Assembly: GCF_001500125.1 (NCBI RefSeq)
Contig: NZ_LQIV01000008.1
Location: 1 to 64,000 of the forward strand
Reading direction: 5' to 3'
Source of the DNA: Mycobacterium sp. IS-1742
Lineage (GTDB): Bacteria; Actinomycetota; Actinomycetes; Mycobacteriales; Mycobacteriaceae
Length of the DNA: 64,000 nt
Under the pieces are notes generated by a model. The model worked only from the letters and a program-made list of their open reading frames with translations, was not told the DNA's origin and did not search any database. Positions 28,308-37,112 of this stretch are shown one piece after another. Positions within the stretch are counted from its first letter, which is position 1. Each line of letters starts with the position of its first letter. The translations under genes and the position numbers were made by a program.

Positions 28308-29942
28308 ATGTTCGATGGTTCGTTGCCCGGGATCGCCGAGTTCGCCGCGTGCAGTGACGCGGAGTTGGTGGCGGCCTCGGCCGGTTGGGCGAGGGTCGAA
28401 TCGGCGGCCGCGGCCCGCAAGTTGGCCGCGATGGCCGAGATCTTCCATCGTCGCACCAATATCGAGGACCCCGACGAACGCGAGAACTGGTTCATCGACC
28501 CGGAAACCTCGGTGTTGAACGATCTGGCCGGGGCGCACAACATCACCGAGGGTCTGGCTCGGAGTCAAACCCAACGCGGCGTGATGCTGGCCAACCGCTT
28601 CCCCCAAGTCGCCGCGCTCTTCGAAGCCGGCCTGATCACCGACCTGCTGATCCGCGCCATCTGCTTTCGCACCTATCTGGTCACCGACCCCGATGCGATG
28701 GCCAGCATCGACGCCGCCCTGGCCGAACAGATCCTCACCTGGGGAGCCAAATCCCAGGCCAAAACCGAAGAAGCCATCGACGCCCTGATCGAGATCCACG
28801 ACCCCGGCGCCCTGCGGCGCCAGGAACCCACCACCCAGACCCGCACCCTGGACTTCGGCGCCATGTTCGACGCGCCCGGGTTCATGACCGTCAACGCGCG
28901 CGTGTACACCGCCGACGGTGTGGCGCTCAAAGAACGTGTCACGCTGATGGCCCGCTCGGTCTGTGACGGCGACCCCCGGCCCTTCAAGGAACGCCTGCAC
29001 GACGCCTTCGCCGCCCTGCAAGCCGGCATCACTCTTCGGTGTGAATGCGACAACCCCGACTGCTCCGCCAGAACCGGCGACGGGCTGACGCCCAACATCG
29101 TCGTCCACGTCGTCACCACCGAAGAAGCCCTCGCCCAAGCGCAACAGGCGGCAGACTCCGGTGCGCAGGAGACCGATTCGGGTGACGATCAGGCTCCTGC
29201 CGAAGAGCCGAAGTCCGAAGGCGCACCGGCCGAGTGCAAGCCCGCCCCCTCGGCGACGAAGCCCGAGCCCACGGTGATCGACGAGCCCGAACCCTGCGAC
29301 CATCGCGTAGATACCCCCGCCGCCACGGCTCCGCAACCCACCCCCGCGGTGGGGTACCTGTTCGGTGGCGGTGTGCTCACCCCCACCGCACTGCCCACCC
29401 TGCTCGAGCGGGCCCGCATCCGCCGACTCAACCACCCCGGCGACGCCCCGCCCGAACCACACCACCGGCCCTCGACCGCCCTGCAGGACTTCGTGCGATG
29501 CCGCGATCTGACCTGCCGCTTCCCCGGCTGCGACCGGCCCGCCTACGGCTGTGACGTCGACCATGCCGTGCCCTACCCGGCCGGCCCGACCTGCGCCTCC
29601 AACCTGCGATGCCTGTGCCGAAAACACCACTTGCTGAAGACCTTCTGGGTCGGTGAAAACGGTTGGCGAGACCAGCAGTTCGCCGACGGCACTATTGTGT
29701 GGACGTCGCCCACCGGGCAGACCTACACCACCCAACCCGGCAGCGCCCTGCTGTTCCCCACCCTGTGCGCACCGACCGCGCCGGCACCGCCGCGGCACGC
29801 GGAAGCCACCGACACCGACCGCGGTCTCATGATGCCCAAACGCCGCCGCACCCGCGCACAGGACCGCGCCCGGCGCATCGACGAAGAACGCCGACTCAAC
29901 GACAACCTGGTCACCGAACGCACCAAACCCCCACCCTTCTGA
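28308..29942 (+). CDS. DUF222 / HNH endonuclease domain protein (13E12 repeat family)
   Basis: 544 residues. The N-terminal two-thirds are the DUF222 domain (ARKLAAMAEIFHRR…LTDLLIRAICFRTYLV). A low-complexity Glu/Ala/Pro linker (about 275-335) follows, then a C-terminal HNH nuclease: CRFPGCDRPAYGCDVDHAVPY with zinc Cys pairs and the DVDHA catalytic His, ending LCRKHHLLKTFW. These proteins belong to the REP13E12 family, multicopy in mycobacteria and linked to mobile or phage-attachment sites. The copy looks intact and full length. Function in the cell is not established. Confidence 0.88.
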   Translation: MFDGSLPGIAEFAACSDAELVAASAGWARVESAAAARKLAAMAEIFHRRTNIEDPDERENWFIDPETSVLNDLAGAHNITEGLARSQTQRGVMLANRFPQVAALFEAGLITDLLIRAICFRTYLVTDPDAMASIDAALAEQILTWGAKSQAKTEEAIDALIEIHDPGALRRQEPTTQTRTLDFGAMFDAPGFMTVNARVYTADGVALKERVTLMARSVCDGDPRPFKERLHDAFAALQAGITLRCECDNPDCSARTGDGLTPNIVVHVVTTEEALAQAQQAADSGAQETDSGDDQAPAEEPKSEGAPAECKPAPSATKPEPTVIDEPEPCDHRVDTPAATAPQPTPAVGYLFGGGVLTPTALPTLLERARIRRLNHPGDAPPEPHHRPSTALQDFVRCRDLTCRFPGCDRPAYGCDVDHAVPYPAGPTCASNLRCLCRKHHLLKTFWVGENGWRDQQFADGTIVWTSPTGQTYTTQPGSALLFPTLCAPTAPAPPRHAEATDTDRGLMMPKRRRTRAQDRARRIDEERRLNDNLVTERTKPPPF

Positions 29943-29985
29943 AACGCGGCGATGACTTATACCCGGCCGCCGGGTCCATATCGGC

Positions 29986-30378
29986 ATGAGCAACGAAGCG
30001 ACCATCCGCGAACTGATCACCCGGTGGGTCGACGCCGTCGCCGCATGCGACCTCGACGGTGTGCTGGCCGACCACGATCCCGACATCGTGATGTTCGATG
30101 TCCCCCCGCCCCACACCGGTCTGAGAGGGCTCGACGCCTACCGCGACAGCTGGCCGCCGTTCTTCGAATTCCTCCGCAGCGGCGGCCGGTTCGAACTCCT
30201 CGAACTGACCGTCACCGCGGGCGCCGACGTGGCCTTCGCCCATGCCCTGCTCTGGTGCGGCACCCAGGAGACCCGTGACACCGCTCCCGACACCCGTCTG
30301 CGGATGACCATCGGCCTGCGCCGACGCGACGGCCGGTGGCTGGTCACCCACGAGCACCACTCTTTTTGCACGCTGTGA
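29986..30378 (+). CDS. SnoaL/ketosteroid isomerase-like (NTF2 fold) protein
   Basis: 130 residues with the cone-shaped NTF2-like pattern: IRELITRWVDAVAACDLDGVLADHDPDIVMFDVPPP, then a strand GRWLVTHEHHSF. It belongs to the SgcJ/SnoaL-like group, which includes isomerases, hydrolases and small binding proteins. ATG 29986 is the only good start. It is a single gene following the HNH gene by 43 bases. Substrate unknown. Confidence 0.8.
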   Translation: MSNEATIRELITRWVDAVAACDLDGVLADHDPDIVMFDVPPPHTGLRGLDAYRDSWPPFFEFLRSGGRFELLELTVTAGADVAFAHALLWCGTQETRDTAPDTRLRMTIGLRRRDGRWLVTHEHHSFCTL

Positions 30379-30493
30379 CCGGTTTGCGGTAACAAGATCG
30401 ACAAGTTCGCATAACGGCGCGAGTCCGGCCCAATTGCACTGCTACGCTGGCGCTTCCGGCATGAGAAGTGTCCTGAAGAGTGCGAGGAAGGCG

Positions 30494-31018
30494 ATGGCTA
30501 CCCGTCGAGCGTTAGTGGCCTTGTTGACCGCCACGGTCGTATTGGTCGCTATGGTCGGAATGCTCATCCGCCCCGTGGACACCGCCTCCGCCGCACCCGT
30601 CGGTCAGATCTGGACGGGCAGGTTCTCCGTCGTGAGCTACGCCTCGCAGAAGGCCGGCACCAGTCCGGCGGCTCAACAGCCCGAGGCCGACTTCACCGGT
30701 CAGTACGTCTTCAAGACGGACTGCTCCAGCGGCGTCTGCATCGCCACCGTGACCAGTGGTCCACGCTCATCGAACCCCACCGTCCCGCAACCGCTGCGCT
30801 ACACCTGGGACGGCGCCCGCTGGACCCAGTCCTATGACTGGCAGTGGGATTGCTTCATGGGCGACGGGGCTCCGAAGGTGTGGGCGCCGGCGCGCAGCTT
30901 CGTCTACTACGTTCCGCAACGCGACGGTTCACTCGAAGGCAGTTGGCGCACCGACATCCTCGGCGGACCCTGCAGCGGCAATGTCACCATGTCGGTCGCC
31001 GCGTTCCCCGTGTGGTGA
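30494..31018 (+). CDS. Exported or membrane-anchored protein of unknown function
   Basis: 174 residues from ATG 30494, with GAGGAAGG just upstream; ATG 30461 is an alternative. A basic N-terminus and hydrophobic segment (ALVALLTATVVLVAMVGML) precede an Ala-rich possible cleavage site (TASAAPVG). The mature part has two Cys pairs (TDCSSGVCIA; DCFMG…GGPCSG) and repeated YTWDGARW/YDWQWDC aromatic motifs, suggesting a compact disulfide-stabilised beta domain. I recognise similar mycobacterial extracellular sensor-like domains but cannot name a function. Confidence 0.7.
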   Translation: MATRRALVALLTATVVLVAMVGMLIRPVDTASAAPVGQIWTGRFSVVSYASQKAGTSPAAQQPEADFTGQYVFKTDCSSGVCIATVTSGPRSSNPTVPQPLRYTWDGARWTQSYDWQWDCFMGDGAPKVWAPARSFVYYVPQRDGSLEGSWRTDILGGPCSGNVTMSVAAFPVW

Positions 31019-31107
31019 CGGCGCCCGTGTGACCGACTCACCGCGTTCCCCCGAACCCAAGGTGGGCACGGCCAGACACGGCGCCGATCATGATCATTAC
31101 AGACACA

Positions 31108-32064
31108 TCAGCGGCCCGCCAGCGCCCGCAGGAAGAACGCCATGTTGGCCGGCCGCTCGGCGAGCCTCCGCACGAAGTAGCCATACCACTGCGTTCCGAA
31201 CGGAACGTACACGCGAACAACGTTTCCTGTATCGGCGAGCCGTTGCTGTTCCGGGTCGCGGATGCCGTACAGCATCTGATACTCGAAATCGCCGGATTTC
31301 CGGCCGTGCGCGGCGGCCAACGCGGGCACCGCGTCGATGATCGCCGGATCGTGCGACGCCACCATCGGATACCCGCTCCCCGCCATCAGCGTCTCGAGGC
31401 AGCGCAGATACGAATCGGTGACCGCGTCCGCGTCGCGGAACGCCACCGACGCGGGTTCGTCATAGGCCCCCTTGCACAACCGGATTCGCGCCCCCGACGC
31501 GGCGAACTCCGCACAGTCGGCCTGCGTGCGGCGCAGGTACGCCTGCAGCACCGTGCCCAGCCAGTCGAACTCGGCCCGCAGGTCTCGCACGATCGACAGT
31601 GTCGAGTCGGTGGTGGTGTGGTCCTCGGCGTCGACGGTGACCCACACACCGACGCGTCGGGCATGCGTACAGATCGTGTGTGCGTTCTCCAACGCGATCT
31701 TCTCCCCGTCCCGTGGCAGCGCCTGTCCCAACGCGGACAGTTTCAGCGACACCTCCAGCGGCCGCGCGCCACCGGCCGGTTCGTCGCGACGGCCCAGCGC
31801 GTCGAGCAGTTTGATGTACGCCTCCACCGTCGCGTTGGCGGTGTCGACATCGGTCACGTCCTCGCCGAGGTAGTCGACGCTGACCACACGACCCGAATCA
31901 CGCAGCGTGGCAACCGAACGCAACGCCTCGTCGACGCTCTCCCCCGGCACGAACCGGTGCACCACGCCCCGCGTGACGGGCAGCCGTTCGGCCGTGTGAC
32001 GCAATGAGTCCGAGCGGGCGGCGGCGAGGATCACCGGGCGCGCGAGGCGCTGGAAGGCCCCCAT
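31108..32064 (-). CDS. pruB: Proline dehydrogenase (monofunctional, FAD)
   Basis: 318 residues, PRODH TIM-barrel. EVSLKLSALGQ, WVTVDAEDHTTTDSTL, RLCKGAYDEP and FEYQMLYGIRDPEQQRLADTG are the conserved FAD- and proline-binding blocks, including the YxxRRxxE-type end (YFVRRLAERP). It oxidises L-proline to pyrroline-5-carboxylate. It lies 3 bases after pruA, so the two form one operon for proline catabolism. A GGGGGTG site sits about six bases before the ATG. Confidence 0.94.
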   Translation of the reverse strand: MGAFQRLARPVILAAARSDSLRHTAERLPVTRGVVHRFVPGESVDEALRSVATLRDSGRVVSVDYLGEDVTDVDTANATVEAYIKLLDALGRRDEPAGGARPLEVSLKLSALGQALPRDGEKIALENAHTICTHARRVGVWVTVDAEDHTTTDSTLSIVRDLRAEFDWLGTVLQAYLRRTQADCAEFAASGARIRLCKGAYDEPASVAFRDADAVTDSYLRCLETLMAGSGYPMVASHDPAIIDAVPALAAAHGRKSGDFEYQMLYGIRDPEQQRLADTGNVVRVYVPFGTQWYGYFVRRLAERPANMAFFLRALAGR

Positions 32065-32067
32065 CGC

Positions 32068-33696
32068 TCACACCCCCATGTGGGGATAGTCGTGGTCGGT
32101 CGGCGGGACGAAGTTCTCCTTGAGTGAGCGCGCCGACGTCCACCGCAGCAGGTTCAGCGCCGACCCGGCCTTGTCGTTGGTGCCGGACGCGCGCGACCCG
32201 CCGAAGGGCTGTTGCCCCACCACCGCACCCGTCGGTTTGTCGTTGACGTAGAAGTTGCCCGCGGTGTGCCGCAGCCGGTGTTGCGCGGCGAGCACGGCGC
32301 TGCGGTCATCGGCGATCACCGCTCCGGTCAACGCGTATTTCGCCCCGGTGTCGACGACACCGAGAATGCGCTCGTAGTCGCCGTCGGGATAGACGTGCAC
32401 CGACAGGATCGGCCCGAAGTACTCGGTGCTGAACGACTCGTCGGACGGGTCGTCGGAGAGCAGCACCGTCGGCCTCACGAAATAGCCGTCGCTGTCGTCG
32501 TATTCGCCGCCCGCCGCGACCGTCACCGAGGGCGCGCTCTTCGCCCGCTCGATCGCCGCGACGTTCTTGGCGAACGACCGCGCATCGATCAGCGCGCCGC
32601 CGAAGTTCGACAGGTCGGTCACGTCGCCGTAGCGCACCGCCTCTGTGGCGCCGAGGAAGTCGTCGCCCATCCGCTGCCACACCGACCGCGGGATGAAGGC
32701 CCGCGACGCCGCCGAGCACTTCTGCCCCTGGTAGTCGAAGGCGCCGCGGATCAGCGCCGTGCGCAGCACATCCGGTCGCGCGCTCGGGTGGGCGACGACG
32801 AAATCCTTTCCGCCGGTCTCCCCCACCAGCCGCGGATAGCCGTTGTAGCGCTCGATGTTGGCGCCGACCTCACGCCATAGATGCTGGAAGGTGGCCGTCG
32901 ACCCGGTGAAGTGGATGCCCGCGAGCCGTGGATCGGCCAGCACCACGTCCGACACCGCCTTGCCGTCGCCGGTCACCATGTTGATCACACCGTCTGGCAG
33001 ACCCGCGGCTTCGAGGAGCTGCATCGTCAGGTACGCGGCGAAGGTCTGCGTCGGCGACGGCTTCCAGACGACGGTGTTGCCCATCAGCGCCGGCGCGGTC
33101 GGCAGGTTGCCGGCGATCGCGGTGAAGTTGAACGGGGTGATCGCGTACACGAAACCCTCGAGCGGACGGTAGTCGGTGCGGTTCCACACCCCGCGGCTGC
33201 TCACTGGCTGCTGGGTGAGGATGCCGCGGGCGAAGGCGACGTTGAACCGCCAGAAGTCGATCAGCTCGCACGAGGCGTCGATCTCCGCCTGGTAGGCCGA
33301 CTTCGACTGCCCGAGCATCGTCGCCGCGACCAGCTTCTCCCGCCAGGGACCCGCCAGCAGGTCGGCCGCGCGCAGGAACACCGCCGCGCGCTCGTCGAAC
33401 GGCGTCGCCTCCCACTCGGCCTTCGCGGCCAGCGCGGCGTCGACGGCCGCCCTGGCGTCGTCGTGCGAGGCGTTGGTCAGCGTGCCCAGCCGCGCGGCGT
33501 GCCGGTGGGGCTGCACCACATCGATGCGCTCGCCGTCGCCCATGCGGTGGTGGCCGCCGATGACGTGCGGCAGGTCGAGGGGCGCCGACGCCACCTGGGA
33601 CAGGGCGTCGGTGAGGCGGGTACGTTCACCCGATCCGGGGGCGTAGTCGTGAACCGGCTCGTTGGCCGGCATGGGTACCTCGGTGATCGCGTCCAT
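32068..33696 (-). CDS. pruA: 1-pyrroline-5-carboxylate dehydrogenase
   Basis: 542 residues, aldehyde dehydrogenase superfamily. The catalytic Glu lies in LVGETGGKDFVV and the nucleophile Cys in YQGQKCSAASRAFIP; FTGSTATFQHLW and NFYVNDKPTGAVVGQQPFGG are P5CDH family blocks. It oxidises pyrroline-5-carboxylate to glutamate with NAD+. ATG 33696 is used; an ATG eight codons later is possible. It is divergent from a PucR-family regulator, with an 83-base gap that should contain the activator site. Confidence 0.95.
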   Translation of the reverse strand: MDAITEVPMPANEPVHDYAPGSGERTRLTDALSQVASAPLDLPHVIGGHHRMGDGERIDVVQPHRHAARLGTLTNASHDDARAAVDAALAAKAEWEATPFDERAAVFLRAADLLAGPWREKLVAATMLGQSKSAYQAEIDASCELIDFWRFNVAFARGILTQQPVSSRGVWNRTDYRPLEGFVYAITPFNFTAIAGNLPTAPALMGNTVVWKPSPTQTFAAYLTMQLLEAAGLPDGVINMVTGDGKAVSDVVLADPRLAGIHFTGSTATFQHLWREVGANIERYNGYPRLVGETGGKDFVVAHPSARPDVLRTALIRGAFDYQGQKCSAASRAFIPRSVWQRMGDDFLGATEAVRYGDVTDLSNFGGALIDARSFAKNVAAIERAKSAPSVTVAAGGEYDDSDGYFVRPTVLLSDDPSDESFSTEYFGPILSVHVYPDGDYERILGVVDTGAKYALTGAVIADDRSAVLAAQHRLRHTAGNFYVNDKPTGAVVGQQPFGGSRASGTNDKAGSALNLLRWTSARSLKENFVPPTDHDYPHMGV

Positions 33697-33779
33697 GGGT
33701 CAAGAATCCCCGAGACGAGACCTGCGTCACTTAGCCGATCAGCCAAATAACCGGCTGCCTGTCATTACGATCGGACAAT

Positions 33780-35435
33780 ATGCGCGGCGCCCGCATCCGG
33801 CTCGGCGAGTTGCTGCTGGCGTTGGACCGCACCATGGTGACGCTGCAGCAAGCGCCTCGCGGCCTCGACCTGCCGGTGGCCTCGGTCGCACTCGTCGATG
33901 CCGACGACGTCCGGCTCGGCGTCGCCCCCTCCGCAGGCAACGCCGACCTGTTCTTCCTGCTCGGCGTCCCGGCCGATGCCGCGGTGCGCTGGCTCGCCGC
34001 GCAGCCGCGGCCCCCGGTCGCCGTCTTCGTCAAGGATCCGGCGCCCGAACTGGTGAAGCGCGCGATCGCGCGCGGCGCGGCGGTGGTGGCCGTCGACCCG
34101 CACGCCCGGTGGGAACGGCTCTACCGACTCGTCAACCAGTTCTTCGACCATCGCGGCGACCACGACGACCCGCCGCTGCCCGGCGGCACCGACCTGTTCG
34201 GCCTGGCGCAGTCGATAGCCGACCGTGCCCGCGGCATGGTCAGCATCGAGGACGCCCAGTCGCATGTGCTCGCGTACTCGGCGTCCAGCGAGGAGGCCGA
34301 CGAGCTGCGCCGCTTGTCGATCCTGGGCCGGGCGGGCCCACCCGAGCACCTGGCGTGGATCGGACAGTGGGGCATCTTCGATGCGCTGCGAGCCGGTCGC
34401 GACGTGGTGCGGGTGGCCGAACGGCCCGAGCTCGGGTTGCGACCGCGCATGGCGGTCGGCATCCACCTGCCGCCGGGCGCCAGGCGCACGCCCACGTTCG
34501 CCGGCACGATCTGGCTGCAGCAGGGTTCGGCGCCGTTCGCCGACGACGCCGAAGAGGTGCTGCGGGGTGGGGCGGTGCTGGCGGCGCGGGTGCTCGGCAG
34601 GATGGCGGCCACCCCGTCCACCCACACCCTGCGGGTTCGGGAACTGCTCGGACTGTCCGACGACGCCGACGCCGACATCGCCGCCATCGCCCGCGAACTG
34701 GGCGTCGACGGCGGCGGCCGCGCCGCGCTCATCGGGTTCAGCCCAGCCCCGGCCGACGTCATCGCCCTGAGCGCCACGGCCTTTCGCACCGACGCCCAGG
34801 TCGCGTCGGCCGGTGACCGGGTGTACGTGCTGCTCCCCGGGATCGGGGCGCCGTCGGTGACGTCGTGGGTGCGCGGCGTGGTCGGAGTGCTGCGCCGCGA
34901 GGCGGGGATGACGCTGCACGCGGTGATCGCCGCACCGCTTCCGGGGCTCGCCGACGTGGCGGGGGCGCGCGCGGAGATCGACCGGGTGTTCGACAGCGCG
35001 GCACGGCATCCCGGCGCCATCGGGCAGATCACGTCGCTGGCCGACGCCCGGGCGACGGTGCTGCTCGACGAGATCGTCGCGCACGTCGCCGGCCGGCCGG
35101 GGCTCGTCGACCCGCGGGTGCGGACCCTGCGCGAGCGGGAACCGCTGCTCGCCGAGACACTGCACGCCTACCTCGACGGGTTCGGCGACATCGCGGCGGT
35201 GGCCGGCCGAATGCACGTGCACCCGAACACGATTCGTTACCGGGTGCGCCGCATCGAGACGCTGCTCGGCGCCTCGCTGGACGACCCCGACGACCGGCTG
35301 GTGCTCGCGCTGGGGTTGCGCGCCACCGAGGGCGATCAGCCGGTGAACGCGCCGCCGACCAGTTCGTCGAAGCGCTCCAGCGCCTCGTCACCGTCGTCGT
35401 CGATACCGCGCAGCGGACCGCGATCCTCCAGGTAG
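33780..35435 (+). CDS. PucR-family transcriptional activator of proline catabolism
   Basis: 551 residues: an N-terminal PucR-like/GGDEF-related sensory region and a C-terminal HTH_30 helix-turn-helix (LLAETLHAYLDGFGDIAAVAGRMHVHPNTIRYRVRRIE). Its divergent position next to pruA-pruB matches the proline-responsive regulator described in mycobacteria. ATG 33780 has TACGAT (33766-33771) eight bases upstream, so it is probably leaderless. The last ~30 residues are Ser/Pro/Arg-rich and are read on the antisense of the acyl-CoA dehydrogenase 3' end (100-base convergent overlap), so this tail is probably not functional. Confidence 0.88.
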   Translation: MRGARIRLGELLLALDRTMVTLQQAPRGLDLPVASVALVDADDVRLGVAPSAGNADLFFLLGVPADAAVRWLAAQPRPPVAVFVKDPAPELVKRAIARGAAVVAVDPHARWERLYRLVNQFFDHRGDHDDPPLPGGTDLFGLAQSIADRARGMVSIEDAQSHVLAYSASSEEADELRRLSILGRAGPPEHLAWIGQWGIFDALRAGRDVVRVAERPELGLRPRMAVGIHLPPGARRTPTFAGTIWLQQGSAPFADDAEEVLRGGAVLAARVLGRMAATPSTHTLRVRELLGLSDDADADIAAIARELGVDGGGRAALIGFSPAPADVIALSATAFRTDAQVASAGDRVYVLLPGIGAPSVTSWVRGVVGVLRREAGMTLHAVIAAPLPGLADVAGARAEIDRVFDSAARHPGAIGQITSLADARATVLLDEIVAHVAGRPGLVDPRVRTLREREPLLAETLHAYLDGFGDIAAVAGRMHVHPNTIRYRVRRIETLLGASLDDPDDRLVLALGLRATEGDQPVNAPPTSSSKRSSASSPSSSIPRSGPRSSR

Positions 35436-37081
35436 CGGCGCGCATACAGCCTCGCCACCAACGCCTTTCGCTCACCGCCGCGTTCGGCGCGCTCCCACGC
35501 GGCCTGTTCGGTCAACAGGGCACCGGCGTACACGTCGGCCATGAACTGCGCCAGCGGGAACAGCCGCGCCTCGGCGACGGCGCCGTCGAGCTTCGTCCAC
35601 GCCGTGATCGCGGCGTCGAGGTCGTCGACACGCTGGGACACCAGGTGTGTGGTCGGTTCGTCGTCGGACACCGAGACCGCATCGCGCACCCGGCCCAGCA
35701 GCGCTTCGTGCGCCTGAGCACGCCGGATGCCGCGTGCCACGTCGAGGCACAGGATGTTGTCGGGACCCTCCCAGATGGTGTTGACCTGCGCATCGCGTAG
35801 CAGCCGGGCGACCGGCCAGTCCTCGATGTAGCCGTTGCCGCCGTGCATCTCGATCGCGTCCGATGCGGCGGTGATGCCGAGCCGGCACACCTTGAGCTTC
35901 GTGACGGGCACCGCGATGCGCTGCCGGACGCGCCGCGGCTGACGGTGGTTGGCCAGTCCGGTGCCGTCGAAGACCATCGCCTGCGCGGCCTCGACGTCGA
36001 CGATCAGCTCGGCGAGCTTGCGCCGCACCAGCGGTTTGTCGATCAGTGCGGAGCCGAAGGCGTGCCGGTGGCGCGCATAGGTCAGCGACTCGACCAGCGC
36101 CCGTCGGGCGTTGCCCAGGGCGAACAGCGCGATGCCGAGACGCGCGGCGTTGGTGAGCTCCATCATCCGGCCCAGCCCTTTGCCGTCGGACGGCCCGGCC
36201 TCGGTGCTGGGCTCACCCGAGAGCAGGAACGCCTCGGCGTCGACGAACTCCACCTCGCCGGAGGCCACCGAGCGAGTGCCGAGCTTGTTCTTCAGCCGCC
36301 GGATCCGCACCCCGTTGCGGGAGCCGTCGCGCCGGGTGCGCAGGACGAGGAACGAGGCGACCCCGCGCCCCGAGTCCGGCGCGCCCTCCGGTTTGGCCAA
36401 CACCACGAACGCCTCGCCGTCGCAGTTCGACGCGAACCACTTGAACCCGTTGAGCGCCCAGGCGTCACCGCGTCGGGTGGCCGTCGTCTCGAGTGCGCCG
36501 AGGTCCGAGCCCCCGGTGCGCTCGGTGAGCATCTGGGCCGTCTCCCCCGCCCACTCGCCGGACTCGAACTTCGCGAGCACGTGCTCGCGCACGTCGGCCG
36601 GGGCGTACGCGGCCACCAGCGCCTGCACCATCCCACCACCGGTGCCGAGCGCGCAGCCCATCCCGATGTCGGCCTGGTCGAGCAGGTAGTTGGCGGCGAA
36701 CATCGGGATCGACGAGCGGCCACCCGCGGCGCGCACCCCGTCGCGAAGCGCCTCCTGGGCGTCCAGCACCGCCCGCTTGGCCTCGGTGAACGACGGCGGC
36801 ATGACGACACGGCCCACGTCGTGACCCCAGCGGTCGTAGCGCTCCAGCCGCGGCGGGTTGCGGTCGGTCTCCTCGGCCCACCGGGCGACCGCGCCGCCCA
36901 TCAGCTCGCCGATGCGCGTCAGATGGGTTTCCGCGACCGCCAGGTGCTCCGGCGGGACGTAGTAGGCGAGCGTGAACTGCAGCGTGGGGTCGGTCGTGTA
37001 CCAGTTCAGGCCGACGGCCCCGCCGAAGCGGTCCGTGCGGTAGCGGTCGGCTTTCTCCTGAGTGTGGAACGAGTCGCTCAT
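35336..37081 (-). CDS. Acyl-CoA dehydrogenase, AidB-like subgroup
   Basis: 581 residues. QMLTERTGGSDLGALETTA and NGFKWFASNCDGEAFVVLAKP are the FAD/substrate blocks; ALGNARRALVESLTYARHRHAFG and EMHGGNGYIEDWPVARLLRDAQVNTIWEG are the C-terminal blocks of the acyl-CoA dehydrogenase fold. The extra N-terminal domain and the DNILCLDVAR segment place it nearer to AidB/IBR10-like enzymes than to short-chain FadE. It converges on the PucR gene with a 100-base overlap. Substrate unknown. Confidence 0.88.
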   Translation of the reverse strand: MSDSFHTQEKADRYRTDRFGGAVGLNWYTTDPTLQFTLAYYVPPEHLAVAETHLTRIGELMGGAVARWAEETDRNPPRLERYDRWGHDVGRVVMPPSFTEAKRAVLDAQEALRDGVRAAGGRSSIPMFAANYLLDQADIGMGCALGTGGGMVQALVAAYAPADVREHVLAKFESGEWAGETAQMLTERTGGSDLGALETTATRRGDAWALNGFKWFASNCDGEAFVVLAKPEGAPDSGRGVASFLVLRTRRDGSRNGVRIRRLKNKLGTRSVASGEVEFVDAEAFLLSGEPSTEAGPSDGKGLGRMMELTNAARLGIALFALGNARRALVESLTYARHRHAFGSALIDKPLVRRKLAELIVDVEAAQAMVFDGTGLANHRQPRRVRQRIAVPVTKLKVCRLGITAASDAIEMHGGNGYIEDWPVARLLRDAQVNTIWEGPDNILCLDVARGIRRAQAHEALLGRVRDAVSVSDDEPTTHLVSQRVDDLDAAITAWTKLDGAVAEARLFPLAQFMADVYAGALLTEQAAWERAERGGERKALVARLYARRYLEDRGPLRGIDDDGDEALERFDELVGGAFTG

Positions 37082-37112
37082 CGTCAGCGACGGTATTACG
37101 CGCGGCGGCGGG

